DNA of 64,000 bases from Bacillota bacterium (GTDB lineage Bacteria; Bacillota; Negativicutes; CTSoil-072): NCBI GenBank assembly GCA_017889545.1, contig JAGFZV010000013.1, positions 1 to 64,000 on the forward strand, in the 5' to 3' direction. The notes beneath the pieces were generated by a model, which saw only the letters and a program-made list of their open reading frames with translations, was not told where the DNA came from and searched no databases. Below, one piece after another: positions 24,650-33,097 of the stretch. A program made the translations under genes and the position numbers. Every line of letters begins with the position of its first letter. Positions within the stretch are counted from its first letter, which is position 1.

Positions 24650-25099
24650 ATGCTTACTATTTTTGACAGCACCTGTGTACTTTTAGCAAAAGCCGAACAA
24701 AAACATTTTTTATATACAAAAAAAATGCTTGAAAAAGAAGGTTTAGAAGTATCGCCCGGCCAGCTTGTCGTTCTTTATGCGCTTTACAAAAAGGATAACA
24801 TATCGATATCCGAACTTAGCAAAGAAGTCTTTCTTGACAACTCCACGCTTACTGGTCTGATCGACCGGCTGGGACGTGCCGATCTAGTGATGCGCGTCGA
24901 AGCGCCTAATGATCGTCGGTCCTATCAAATTGTTTTAACCAAAAAAGCGAAACGCCTAAAGGAAAAAACATTGAAAGTGATGAAGGAGATCGAAAGCAAA
25001 ATGTTGGAAGAATTTAGCGAGTCCGAAATTCTTCTTTTTCGTACCATCTTAGAGCGTATTTACTGCACTCTCGATTCCTGTTCGATAGCCGACAATTAA
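24650..25099 (+). CDS. MarR-family transcriptional regulator
   Basis: 149 residues with the MarR winged-helix dimer fold: an N-terminal dimer helix, a recognition helix region (ISISELSKEVFLDNSTLTGLI, about 52-72), and the wing with DRRSYQIVLT near 92-101. MarR proteins bind palindromes as dimers and release them on binding small aromatic or acidic ligands. AAAGGGG precedes the ATG at 24650. Likely targets are its own promoter and the divergent permease gene. Confidence 0.9.
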   Translation: MLTIFDSTCVLLAKAEQKHFLYTKKMLEKEGLEVSPGQLVVLYALYKKDNISISELSKEVFLDNSTLTGLIDRLGRADLVMRVEAPNDRRSYQIVLTKKAKRLKEKTLKVMKEIESKMLEEFSESEILLFRTILERIYCTLDSCSIADN

Positions 25100-25130
25100 A
25101 ATTGTTGCAAGATGATCCCAATGATTTTTA

Positions 25131-25175
25131 TAAAACCAGAGGATAGGGCTTCACGTCACCTATCCTCTGGTTTTA
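25131..25175. terminator. Bidirectional terminator between marR and spoVD
   Basis: Perfect 17-bp stem (25131-25147 with 25159-25175), T-rich on the rightward side (GGTTTTATTTTT) and A-rich on the other. It separates the convergent marR and spoVD genes. Confidence 0.85.
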
Positions 25176-25215
25176 TTTTTCTCCAAAACAAGTTCCCCTT
25201 CTTAGCAAGCCCCAC

Positions 25216-27198
25216 TCATCTAGGGCGTGCTTCAAAGTATACAACGATCTCACTGTCTGCATCGACCAGGCTATATGCACTGACACTCTGTTTGACAGCG
25301 ATGCCGCTCCCCTCAGGAACAAATGCCAGCCCTTGACTATTGAGCAGCTCACCCGCTTCTTTCATTGTTTTACCGATCACATGCGGCACCACTTTTTTCC
25401 CAGCCGGTACATTGCCTTTATACACGCTCTGGCTGGAAGAAGGCTTACTTGCCGCAACCGGCAGAGACCATTGAGCGCCCGCATTTACGGACCCTTGGGG
25501 CGGGAGATTTAAATACCTCACAACCTGGGTCATTATTTCACTGAAAACTGGCGCGGCAATTTGACCGCCGTAATAAACGCCGGACGGATCGTCAATGACG
25601 ACTAGCGCGACAACCTGCGGATCCTCAACGGGACCAAAGCCAACAAAGGAAGCAATATAATGCCCTGATTCATAGCCCCCGCCATCCTGCCGCAATTTTT
25701 CAGCGGTTCCGGTTTTGCCGGCAAAATGATAGCCTTTCACAATCGCCTTTTGCCCGCCGCCTTCTGATACTACCTTCTCCAACATTCCGACCAATTCTTT
25801 TGCGATTTCCGGACTGATTACCTGGCGCACCGGTTCAACATTGGCCATCCGCTCCACCGTACCATCATCCGTTCGGACTTCACGTACAATGTGCGGCTTA
25901 AGAAGCAAACCATTATTGGCGATTGCCGATACAGCAGTCACTAATTGAAGCGGGGTTACCGCTACGCCTTGCCCGATGGACATCGTTGCCACATCAGAAG
26001 CGCTCATGTTGCGAGCACTAAATAACAATCCTTCTTCTTCGCCCGGCAGTTCAACTCCCGTTACTTGTCCAAACCCAAACGCCCGGATATATTCATTCAA
26101 TTTCGCGGCGCCTACTTTTAATCCAACCTGAACAAAGCCGGTATTCACCGAATTTTTAATAATATCAATGAAGGAAAGCGCTCCGCTGCCACCGCCATCC
26201 CAGTTCCGAATCACCCTCCCGGAAACATCCACGTAGCCTTTGTCCACGAAAATATCATTCGGCCGAACTGTTTTTTCCTGTAAAGCTACTGCCGCGATAA
26301 TGGACTTGAAAGTAGAACCCGGTTCATAAAGGTCCGATACTGCACGGTTCTTCCATTCTTTCTGACCAAACCGATAAAAATAATTCGGATCATAACTCGG
26401 CCGGTTAGCCATTGCAAGAATTTCACCGGTCTTCGGATTCATGATAATCACCGTCGCCGCTCGCGCGTGCGTTCTGGCCATCGCAGCATCCAAACTTTTT
26501 TCGGCAATAAACTGGATCGTGCTATCTAATGTTAAGTATACGTTCTTCCCTTGACTATGAGAGGTATACGAAAAAATCGATTTAAATATGGGTATTCCGT
26601 GACTATCTGTTTCAAATATCTTTTTTATCCGTTCCCCTTTAATCGTTTTGTCCATCGACATCTCTATGCCATCCAGACCAACATCATCTGTGCCGACGAA
26701 ACCAAGCACTTGAGCCGCCAATACATCATTCGGATAATAGCGTCTGCTTTCTTCTTCAAAATGAAATCCCGTTAACTTGCGCTCCTTAATAAGGGCGATC
26801 ACTGCCTTCGATTTATCTGGTTCCAAAGTACGTTTCAACCAGACGAAATTACTTTGGCGGGTCAGCCGTTCTTTAATGTCCTCGGGCTTCATTTCGAGTA
26901 TCGGCGCCAGTAAATTTGCTGCCTCATCCGGATCAATGTTCAACACCGCCGGATTGACATACAGCGATTTCGTCATAGCGCTGACTGCCAATTTTCGGCC
27001 ATTACGGTCATAAATCGCACCACGGGGCGATTGCAGCGAACGGCTTTCCTGCAATTGCTGGGCAGCCTTTTCGGTTAACTTTTTCCCATCAACAAATTGA
27101 ACCCAGGCAATCCGTCCAACTAGAATCAGTAGTAGAAAAAATATAAATGCAAAAAAAATTGCTATGCGCTTGCGTTGAGCGGTTGTAATTTTTGCCAT
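25216..27198 (-). CDS. spoVD: SpoVD/PBP2-type penicillin-binding protein with PASTA domain
   Basis: 660 residues: an N-terminal membrane anchor (about 12-33), a dimerisation domain starting at SPRGAIYDRNGR (57-68), a transpeptidase domain with SxxK STFK (295-298), SVN and KTGTAEK motifs, and one C-terminal PASTA domain (about 600-660). Class B enzymes of this type crosslink septal or spore-cortex peptidoglycan; the single PASTA tail is typical of SpoVD. The ATG at 27198 gives a correct membrane anchor; the ribosome site is weak, and the frame is open upstream without family residues. It is alone here, not in the usual mra/fts cluster. Confidence 0.88.
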   Translation of the reverse strand: MAKITTAQRKRIAIFFAFIFFLLLILVGRIAWVQFVDGKKLTEKAAQQLQESRSLQSPRGAIYDRNGRKLAVSAMTKSLYVNPAVLNIDPDEAANLLAPILEMKPEDIKERLTRQSNFVWLKRTLEPDKSKAVIALIKERKLTGFHFEEESRRYYPNDVLAAQVLGFVGTDDVGLDGIEMSMDKTIKGERIKKIFETDSHGIPIFKSIFSYTSHSQGKNVYLTLDSTIQFIAEKSLDAAMARTHARAATVIIMNPKTGEILAMANRPSYDPNYFYRFGQKEWKNRAVSDLYEPGSTFKSIIAAVALQEKTVRPNDIFVDKGYVDVSGRVIRNWDGGGSGALSFIDIIKNSVNTGFVQVGLKVGAAKLNEYIRAFGFGQVTGVELPGEEEGLLFSARNMSASDVATMSIGQGVAVTPLQLVTAVSAIANNGLLLKPHIVREVRTDDGTVERMANVEPVRQVISPEIAKELVGMLEKVVSEGGGQKAIVKGYHFAGKTGTAEKLRQDGGGYESGHYIASFVGFGPVEDPQVVALVVIDDPSGVYYGGQIAAPVFSEIMTQVVRYLNLPPQGSVNAGAQWSLPVAASKPSSSQSVYKGNVPAGKKVVPHVIGKTMKEAGELLNSQGLAFVPEGSGIAVKQSVSAYSLVDADSEIVVYFEARPR

Positions 27199-27230
27199 GG
27201 GCGCTTGACCGTCCTTCCTGCCATTGAAAC

Positions 27231-27273
27231 AAATTGGCCGTTGTGCATATATTATATGCACAACGGCCAATTT
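27231..27273. repeat. Perfect 21-bp inverted repeat upstream of spoVD
   Basis: Arms 27231-27251 and 27253-27273 are perfectly complementary around a single central base, so the site can form a cruciform or, in RNA, a long hairpin. It sits 33 bp ahead of the spoVD start in the divergent spacer. No T-run follows on either side. Confidence 0.7.
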
Positions 27274-27337
27274 CCTGCCAAACAGCAAATCTTCACCATT
27301 CCCCATCGTGCAAAACGATTTTTTGCGATTGATCACT

Positions 27338-27366
27338 TTGCATCCAGCGCTGACATGTTCTATAAT
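27338..27366 (+). promoter_or_regulatory. Promoter of the fumarylacetoacetase-family gene
   Basis: TTGCAT (27338-27343) and a perfect TATAAT (27361-27366) are spaced by 17 bases and lie 50 bp ahead of the ATG at 27416. The -35 overlaps CACTTTGCATCC, which resembles half of the repeats near marR. Confidence 0.65.
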
Positions 27367-27415
27367 GAGTAGAGGAAAGTTATGCTTGCGATTCCACAGA
27401 GTAAAGGAGAACAAA

Positions 27416-28297
27416 ATGCGAATAGCAACGGTTAAAACGAACCAAGGGGAAGAAACAGCCATTCGGACAGCCTCAGGCTTTATTCCCGTCTCGGCAATTA
27501 ATACGCAGCACAATAAAAACTGGGCTACGGATCTGTGGTCTATCCTTCAACTGGAACAACTGCCAAAAATCAATACCTGGTATCGTGCCGGAGGAAAAGA
27601 ACTTTTGGAAACAGCCATAGAAGGGGTTATTAGCAACGAAAATGCCCATTTTGGCCCGTTGTACCGTCACCCAAGCAAAATTTGGGGGATCGGTCTCAAC
27701 TATGTAGAGCATGCTGGGGACTTGTCAGAAAAAGCGCCCACCCTTGCTCCTGCCAGCTTCGCTAAATTCGATACTACTCTCATCGGTCCCGGAGATGAGA
27801 TTTGCATCCCCCTGCAATCAGAAAGAACGACCGCGGAAGCGGAACTGGGAATTGTTTTTGGTAAAAAATGCAAAAATATTGAAGAAGCCAACTGGCTGGA
27901 TGTTGTGGCTGGTTTTACCACCTTGCTGGATATGACGGCAGAAGATCTTCTTGCACCAAACCCCCGTTACTTAACCCGCTCCAAAAATTTCGATACATTT
28001 TTCTCTTTTGGGCCGGAATTGGTAACGCCGGATGAAATCGACGATGTATTGAAACTGAACGTAGCCACAGTGCTGAATGGCGCTATTCACGCCCAGAATA
28101 CGGTATCCAACATGACCTTTCCGCCGCCTTTCCTCGTCTCTTTCCATACGAAAGTAGCCACCATGCTGCCCGGCGACATTATTTGCACCGGAACGCCCCG
28201 CGCAGCAAAAATCAGTGATGGCGACATCGCCGAATGTAGAATTGACGGGTTCATGCCCTTAATCAATCCGGTTATTGATCTCAAAATAAACAAATAG
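27416..28297 (+). CDS. Fumarylacetoacetate hydrolase family protein
   Basis: 293 residues. The C-terminal two thirds carry the FAH fold: IWGIGLNYVEHA near residue 85, metal ligands in AEAELGIVFGK (Glu residues) and DMTAEDL, and the closing LLPGDIICTGTP motif (MLPGDIICTGTPR). Members cleave or decarboxylate 2-oxo acids and acylpyruvates with a divalent metal. AAAGGAG lies eight bases ahead of the ATG at 27416; an upstream ATG in the same frame lies before the promoter. It is followed 65 bp later by an aminotransferase, so a joint role in amino-acid or aromatic acid breakdown is plausible. Confidence 0.87.
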   Translation: MRIATVKTNQGEETAIRTASGFIPVSAINTQHNKNWATDLWSILQLEQLPKINTWYRAGGKELLETAIEGVISNENAHFGPLYRHPSKIWGIGLNYVEHAGDLSEKAPTLAPASFAKFDTTLIGPGDEICIPLQSERTTAEAELGIVFGKKCKNIEEANWLDVVAGFTTLLDMTAEDLLAPNPRYLTRSKNFDTFFSFGPELVTPDEIDDVLKLNVATVLNGAIHAQNTVSNMTFPPPFLVSFHTKVATMLPGDIICTGTPRAAKISDGDIAECRIDGFMPLINPVIDLKINK

Positions 28298-28362
28298 CGC
28301 TTGCTATTGGCAATAGATAACCCCAAATATTTATTTTGTATACGAAAGGATGAAAAATAACC

Positions 28363-29601
28363 ATGAATATGGCTGCTTCTCATGCACGGGGCAAAGTTCC
28401 CGCCGATAAAATTTTTGGCGCCAACGCGAAAGCCGTAGAAGCGATCGGCAAGTATGGCAAAGACAAAGTAACCAACGGAACGCAAGGGGTTTTGCTGGAC
28501 GATACGGGAACGCTGGTTTGCCTGCCAACGGTTGAGAAAGTTCTGCGCAATGTTTCCACTCCGGATTTAATTGGATACGCGCCCATCCGGGGTTTGGCCG
28601 ATTTTCTAACCAATGTCATTGATTTTACGCTGGGAGATTATCGACCCGATGCCTACATACAGTCGATTGCCACGGCGGGAGGCTGCGGAGCCCTGCACCA
28701 TGCTATATGGAACTACTCTGAAATCGGCGATACCGTTTTGACTACCGACTGGTTTTGGTCCCCTTACCGGGTCTTGTGCAAAGATGCCTTACGGCAGCTG
28801 GATGTTTTCGCCCTTTTTGATGAAAACAACAATTTTAACCTGCAAAACTTCAGCAGCAAAACTGCAGCAGTCTTGCAAAAACAGGAAAGCGTATTGATTA
28901 TTTTAAACACTCCGGCCCACAATCCGACCGGCTACAGCCTTTCTGATTCTGACTGGGATGCCGTAATCGATGACTGCCGATCTCATGCCAAAACAGGAAA
29001 GCGTATTACGTTAGTGGTCGACGTGGCTTATCTCGATTTCACAGGGAATGCGGACAGCCGGAAATTTTTCCAAAAATTTTCCAACCTCCCTCCCAACATT
29101 TTCGTAATCATGGCTGCCAGCATGTCAAAAAGTTTTACAATGTATGGTCAACGCACCGGCGCAATGATCGGCATCTCTTCCGACCAGGAAGCAATCACCG
29201 AATTCGTCAACGTAAATGAATATACAAGCCGGGCTACTTGGTCCAATATTAATCGCGGGGCTATGAAAACCTTAGCTACGATTTGTCAGGACAAGCCGCT
29301 ATTGGCCCAGGTTCAAAAAGAACGAAATGAATTTTTACAATTGATCCAGGGACGGGCAGCAATCTTCACTTCTGAAGCCCAACAAATCGGATTGAATATT
29401 CTTCCTTACATTGCGGGCTTCTTCCTAACGGTTCCTTCGGATCGTCCAGAAGAAATCTGCAATAAACTTCACGATGCCAATGTCTTTCTGGTACCTTTGG
29501 ATAAAGGAGTCCGCATGGCTGTTTGCGCCATGCCGACAAATAAATTCCCCGGATTGGCCAAAACGATCAAAGAGGCGATCCAGGCGGTTGAAAAGCAATA
29601 A
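28363..29601 (+). CDS. PLP-dependent aminotransferase, class I/II
   Basis: 412 residues with fold type I features: the substrate/PLP segment NTPAHNPTGYSLSD (about 183-196), the DVAYLDF motif, and the Schiff-base lysine in AASMSKSFTMYGQRTG (about residue 250). It resembles aspartate/aromatic aminotransferases but diverges at the N terminus (GTQGVLLDDTG). Substrate unknown. It shares a transcript with the preceding fumarylacetoacetase-family gene and ends at a strong terminator. Confidence 0.88.
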   Translation: MNMAASHARGKVPADKIFGANAKAVEAIGKYGKDKVTNGTQGVLLDDTGTLVCLPTVEKVLRNVSTPDLIGYAPIRGLADFLTNVIDFTLGDYRPDAYIQSIATAGGCGALHHAIWNYSEIGDTVLTTDWFWSPYRVLCKDALRQLDVFALFDENNNFNLQNFSSKTAAVLQKQESVLIILNTPAHNPTGYSLSDSDWDAVIDDCRSHAKTGKRITLVVDVAYLDFTGNADSRKFFQKFSNLPPNIFVIMAASMSKSFTMYGQRTGAMIGISSDQEAITEFVNVNEYTSRATWSNINRGAMKTLATICQDKPLLAQVQKERNEFLQLIQGRAAIFTSEAQQIGLNILPYIAGFFLTVPSDRPEEICNKLHDANVFLVPLDKGVRMAVCAMPTNKFPGLAKTIKEAIQAVEKQ

Positions 29602-29612
29602 AATGAAAGCAT

Positions 29613-29663
29613 GCAAAAACGGTCTGACAGGCAGCACTGCTGCCTGTCAGACCGTTTTTTTGC
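29613..29663. terminator. Bidirectional terminator
   Basis: A stem of more than 20 bp centred near 29636 (GGTCTGACAGGCAG with its complement), flanked by AAAAA and TTTTTTT, between the convergent aminotransferase and SGNH hydrolase genes. Confidence 0.92.
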
Positions 29664-29667
29664 AAAA

Positions 29668-31005
29668 TCAACGTGTAACCCGCTTCCAGTTGGCATTAAT
29701 AAGATTGCCCATGATCCTTTTGGCTGCCGCATCGGGATGCAGCCCATCAACACCGTAAACAACAGGCAGCATGCGTTGCTCGTCGCTCAAATACGGTTCA
29801 ATGTCAATAAAATATTGCTGTTGGCGAATAAATGCATTGACCTCATCAAACGCCTGACGCCATTCGTCTACCGTTCCTTCACCAAATATTTTTTGAATGG
29901 AAGCCGGATTAATAGGCGGTAAAGTGATGAAGATGGGGCGAATGCCGTTTTCAAGACATTTATCGCGAATACCTGCCAGGTCAGAAATCACCTGCTCGGG
30001 CGGAGTTCCGCCCCTCAGGCTGTTGCTGGCGCCTAAGATGATTAAATACCGGGGATGAAAAGGGAGTACGTCTTCGTCAAAACGCGCCAGCATCGTTTCT
30101 GACGTATCGCCACTGCGGCCAAGATTGACCGTTGGAAACTTTAGATACGTTTGATAGCTGAACTCCCAACTGCAGGGCGGATAGGAAACACCCCCGCCGC
30201 CATGAGTTATACTATCGCCAAACGTTGCCGAGTAAGCGCCTTTTCGCCAATCTACTGTAAATTTACCGGCATCAGAGTAAACGCCAACCGGTTCCCCATT
30301 TTCATCAATACCGCGAACCCGCCAATAATAAATACCAGGATCCAATCGAGGCAAATCATCGTAACAGTCAAAGGAGCTATCGACCTGTTTAGTCCAGATT
30401 CGATAACGGGACGGCTCCGTGCCATTCGGGTTTTCCGGTAAATTCCGGGTCAGTTCGACTTCATGTTTCGCCGCACCGTTCACGCCAATCCAGGCATAAG
30501 CCGGATAGAGGGGCGTTGCCATTTCATTTGCGTTAAACACGGTATTCAGCAACGGTTTTAGTTGCATCCGCAGGGAAGGATCTACATATACCGCAGCTAC
30601 ATCAGAATATACTCCCAAGGGATTGCGATCATAATCTAAGGCCCGCACCCGCCAATAAATCCTTGTTCCGGCGAAAGCGGAAAGATCTGCATTATAGCCG
30701 TTCGTATAACTTCTGGCCGCAAAAAGCCGTTTTTCCGAAGGTTCTGTTCCCCTGGGGTTTTCCGGCAAATCGCGCAAAAATTCGATTTCATAACTTACAG
30801 CCCAAGGAACAACAGTCCAAGTTAACATTGGTTTGACTGCCACACGCGATAATGAGAACGAAGCGGAAGTAATCTGCGGACGTACGGTCTTCGCTTTTGC
30901 GGCCAACGCATGGCTGTTAGGCCAACCGGCAAACAGCAAAGGGATTCCTATCGCAACGATGAAAGCAATGGATAATCTTTTTTTCAGTTTTTCTACCATG
31001 AACAC
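29668..31005 (-). CDS. Secreted SGNH/GDSL hydrolase with two repeated N-terminal modules
   Basis: 445 residues. A signal peptide (about 1-35) precedes two tandem modules of about 100 residues, each with a PENP-GTEPS loop and a YWRVR...GVYSD strand pattern resembling fibronectin-type folds (about 45-145 and 150-245). The SGNH domain follows: catalytic serine in FGDSITHG (about 257), Gly in NLGRSGDT, Asn in LGASNSL, and the Asp-His pair in DGLHPD near 420. It is probably an esterase or deacetylase acting on cell-envelope polysaccharide. GTG start at 31005 has GAGG at proper distance; an ATG six bases later is an alternative. Confidence 0.85.
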   Translation of the reverse strand: MFMVEKLKKRLSIAFIVAIGIPLLFAGWPNSHALAAKAKTVRPQITSASFSLSRVAVKPMLTWTVVPWAVSYEIEFLRDLPENPRGTEPSEKRLFAARSYTNGYNADLSAFAGTRIYWRVRALDYDRNPLGVYSDVAAVYVDPSLRMQLKPLLNTVFNANEMATPLYPAYAWIGVNGAAKHEVELTRNLPENPNGTEPSRYRIWTKQVDSSFDCYDDLPRLDPGIYYWRVRGIDENGEPVGVYSDAGKFTVDWRKGAYSATFGDSITHGGGGVSYPPCSWEFSYQTYLKFPTVNLGRSGDTSETMLARFDEDVLPFHPRYLIILGASNSLRGGTPPEQVISDLAGIRDKCLENGIRPIFITLPPINPASIQKIFGEGTVDEWRQAFDEVNAFIRQQQYFIDIEPYLSDEQRMLPVVYGVDGLHPDAAAKRIMGNLINANWKRVTR

Positions 31006-31099
31006 ATGAATCGCCTCACAAATATATTTATATCATAGCAAAAGAGCTTGTCTCTGCTATAATGAAATCAAATACTCTTTTTTAAAAGGAGGCCGCAAA

Positions 31100-33097
31100 A
31101 TGACAACCTTTCCTTCCGTCTGCCCATACGATTGTCCGGATGCCTGCGGATTGCTGGTTACAACTGACGGCAAGCAGGTAACGGAGGTTCATGGCGATCC
31201 CAGCCATCCTTTCACGCAAGGGAAATTATGCGCAAAAATGAACCATTATGAACGTACCGTTCATTCACCTAAACGATTAACAACGCCACTGTTGCGTTCC
31301 GGTCCAAAGGGAACAAATGCATTTACGCCGATATCCTGGGAAGAGGCACTTGACCGCATTGCAGAGCGGTGGCAAACCATCATCGCCGAAGATGGTCCGG
31401 AAGCCATCCTTCCCTGTTCTTATGCCGGAACGATGGGTCTCATCCAGCGTAATGCCGGACACGCGTTTTTTTATCGGCTCGGTGCCGCACGCCTGGAACG
31501 AACGATCTGTTCGCCTGCCAAAGGATATGGCTGGAAAGCAATTATGGGTTCTACTTTAGCACCGCATCCGCAAGAAGTCAAATCCAGCGATTTAATTATC
31601 TTGTGGGGAAGCAACGCGGCTGCAACCAATATTCATTTTTTGCACTATGTCCTGGAAGCAAAAAAAAGCGGGGCTGTTGTCTGGCTAATTGATACATATG
31701 AAACGCCAACGGCTGCAATTGCGGACGAGGTCTTTCTGGTTCGTCCCAGCAGCGATGGTGCGTTGGCTTTGGGGATCATGCAGGTCTTGGCAAATAAGGC
31801 GCTGATCGACGAAGATTTCCTCACAGCTCACGTTCAGGGCTACGAAAAATTGCTGCAGGAAATCCTGCCCCAATGGACACTGGAAGCTGCTGCCGAAATT
31901 ACTGGGCTGCCGGCTGCCGTAATAGAAAAAATGGCCTGCGCTTATGGGCGGGCGCGAGCGCCCTTCATCAGCATCGGCAGCGGTTTGTCGCGCTATGGAA
32001 ATGGCGCCATGACCGTGCGAACCATTCTTTGTCTGCCGGCTTTAACCGGCGCCTGGACCAAAACGGGCGGAGGTGCAACTACCGGCATCCCCGGCAGCAG
32101 TGCATTGCCGATGGCGCAAATCACCCGGGAAGATTTGATCAGCACGCCTACCCGGATCATCAACATCAATCAATTGGGCAATGCATTAACAAGCAGCCAT
32201 CCGCCGATCAAAAGCCTGTTCGTTTATCACTGCAATCCCGCTGCCGTTTGTCCGGATCAAAACCGGGTGATGGAAGGACTGGAACGGGAAGATCTATTTA
32301 CTGTCGTTCACGAACGATTTCTCACCGATACAGCCCTGTACGCAGATATCATTTTGCCAGCCACTTCTTCCTTGGAGCACAGCGATATTTATTCAGCTTA
32401 CGGCCACTACTGCCTTCGCCGCGTTCAGCCGGCTATTGAACCAATCGGACAATCCCGCTCCAACTGGGAAGTGTTCCAGTTGTTAGCTCAAAAAATGGGT
32501 TTTGAAGACTCCTTCTTTTCTCGCAGTGCCGATGAACTGATCGACTCGCTGATTGCCAGCTCTTCCGGCTGGTTGGATAATCCGGCAAAAGAACGTCTTG
32601 CACAGGGAGCTTTAGTAGAATTGCCTTTGCCAATGGACTATAAAACAAAATTCAAAACACCTTCTGGACAAATCGAGATTTTCAACCCCCTTGAAACTGA
32701 ACCGTTGCCAAAATACCTTCTCCCCCATGGAGGCGAATTGCCTCTGTGGCTGATGACCGCGCCAAGTGTCTATGGCCTGAACTCATCTTTTCTGGAACGG
32801 GAAGACTTAATCGATAAGCGTCAAACGATGAACCTGTTCATGAATCCAAAAGATGCCTCAGCACGCAAACTCAATGACCGGCAAACAGTCATCGCACATA
32901 ATTCGCATGGTGAAGTGGGATTCTTGCTGGCTGTAACCCCAAAAGTTCCCTCCGGCGTAGTTGTCGCTGAAGGGGTATGGGATTTCAATCATTCTCTGAA
33001 CGGCAGAACCGTTAATTCGCTTGTTTCCCCCAGATTGACTGACAAAGCCGCTGGCAGCACCTTCTATGACACCAAAGTCGAAGTACGCTCCAATTAA
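31100..33097 (+). CDS. Molybdopterin-dependent oxidoreductase, DMSO-reductase family
   Basis: 665 residues. The N-terminal iron-sulfur site is Cys8, Cys12, Cys16 and Cys44 (CX3CX3CX27C). Domains for molybdopterin binding follow (VKSSDLIILWGSNAAATN; GSGLSRYGNG), and a C-terminal dinucleotide-binding domain ends the chain (MNPKDASARKLNDRQTV). No twin-arginine signal, so cytoplasmic. The probable metal ligand is the cysteine in ERTICSPAKGYGW, not selenocysteine. It resembles YyaE-like oxidoreductases of unknown substrate. AAAGGAGG precedes the ATG. Its stop overlaps the stop of the convergent CCA gene by four bases. Confidence 0.88.
   Translation: MTTFPSVCPYDCPDACGLLVTTDGKQVTEVHGDPSHPFTQGKLCAKMNHYERTVHSPKRLTTPLLRSGPKGTNAFTPISWEEALDRIAERWQTIIAEDGPEAILPCSYAGTMGLIQRNAGHAFFYRLGAARLERTICSPAKGYGWKAIMGSTLAPHPQEVKSSDLIILWGSNAAATNIHFLHYVLEAKKSGAVVWLIDTYETPTAAIADEVFLVRPSSDGALALGIMQVLANKALIDEDFLTAHVQGYEKLLQEILPQWTLEAAAEITGLPAAVIEKMACAYGRARAPFISIGSGLSRYGNGAMTVRTILCLPALTGAWTKTGGGATTGIPGSSALPMAQITREDLISTPTRIININQLGNALTSSHPPIKSLFVYHCNPAAVCPDQNRVMEGLEREDLFTVVHERFLTDTALYADIILPATSSLEHSDIYSAYGHYCLRRVQPAIEPIGQSRSNWEVFQLLAQKMGFEDSFFSRSADELIDSLIASSSGWLDNPAKERLAQGALVELPLPMDYKTKFKTPSGQIEIFNPLETEPLPKYLLPHGGELPLWLMTAPSVYGLNSSFLEREDLIDKRQTMNLFMNPKDASARKLNDRQTVIAHNSHGEVGFLLAVTPKVPSGVVVAEGVWDFNHSLNGRTVNSLVSPRLTDKAAGSTFYDTKVEVRSN

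Noticed and set aside
31100-33097. Selenocysteine-containing formate dehydrogenase, prompted by the nearby tRNA-Sec
   Set aside because: The frame has no internal UGA and the candidate metal ligand is cysteine; the sequence resembles YyaE-like oxidoreductases more than FdhF.
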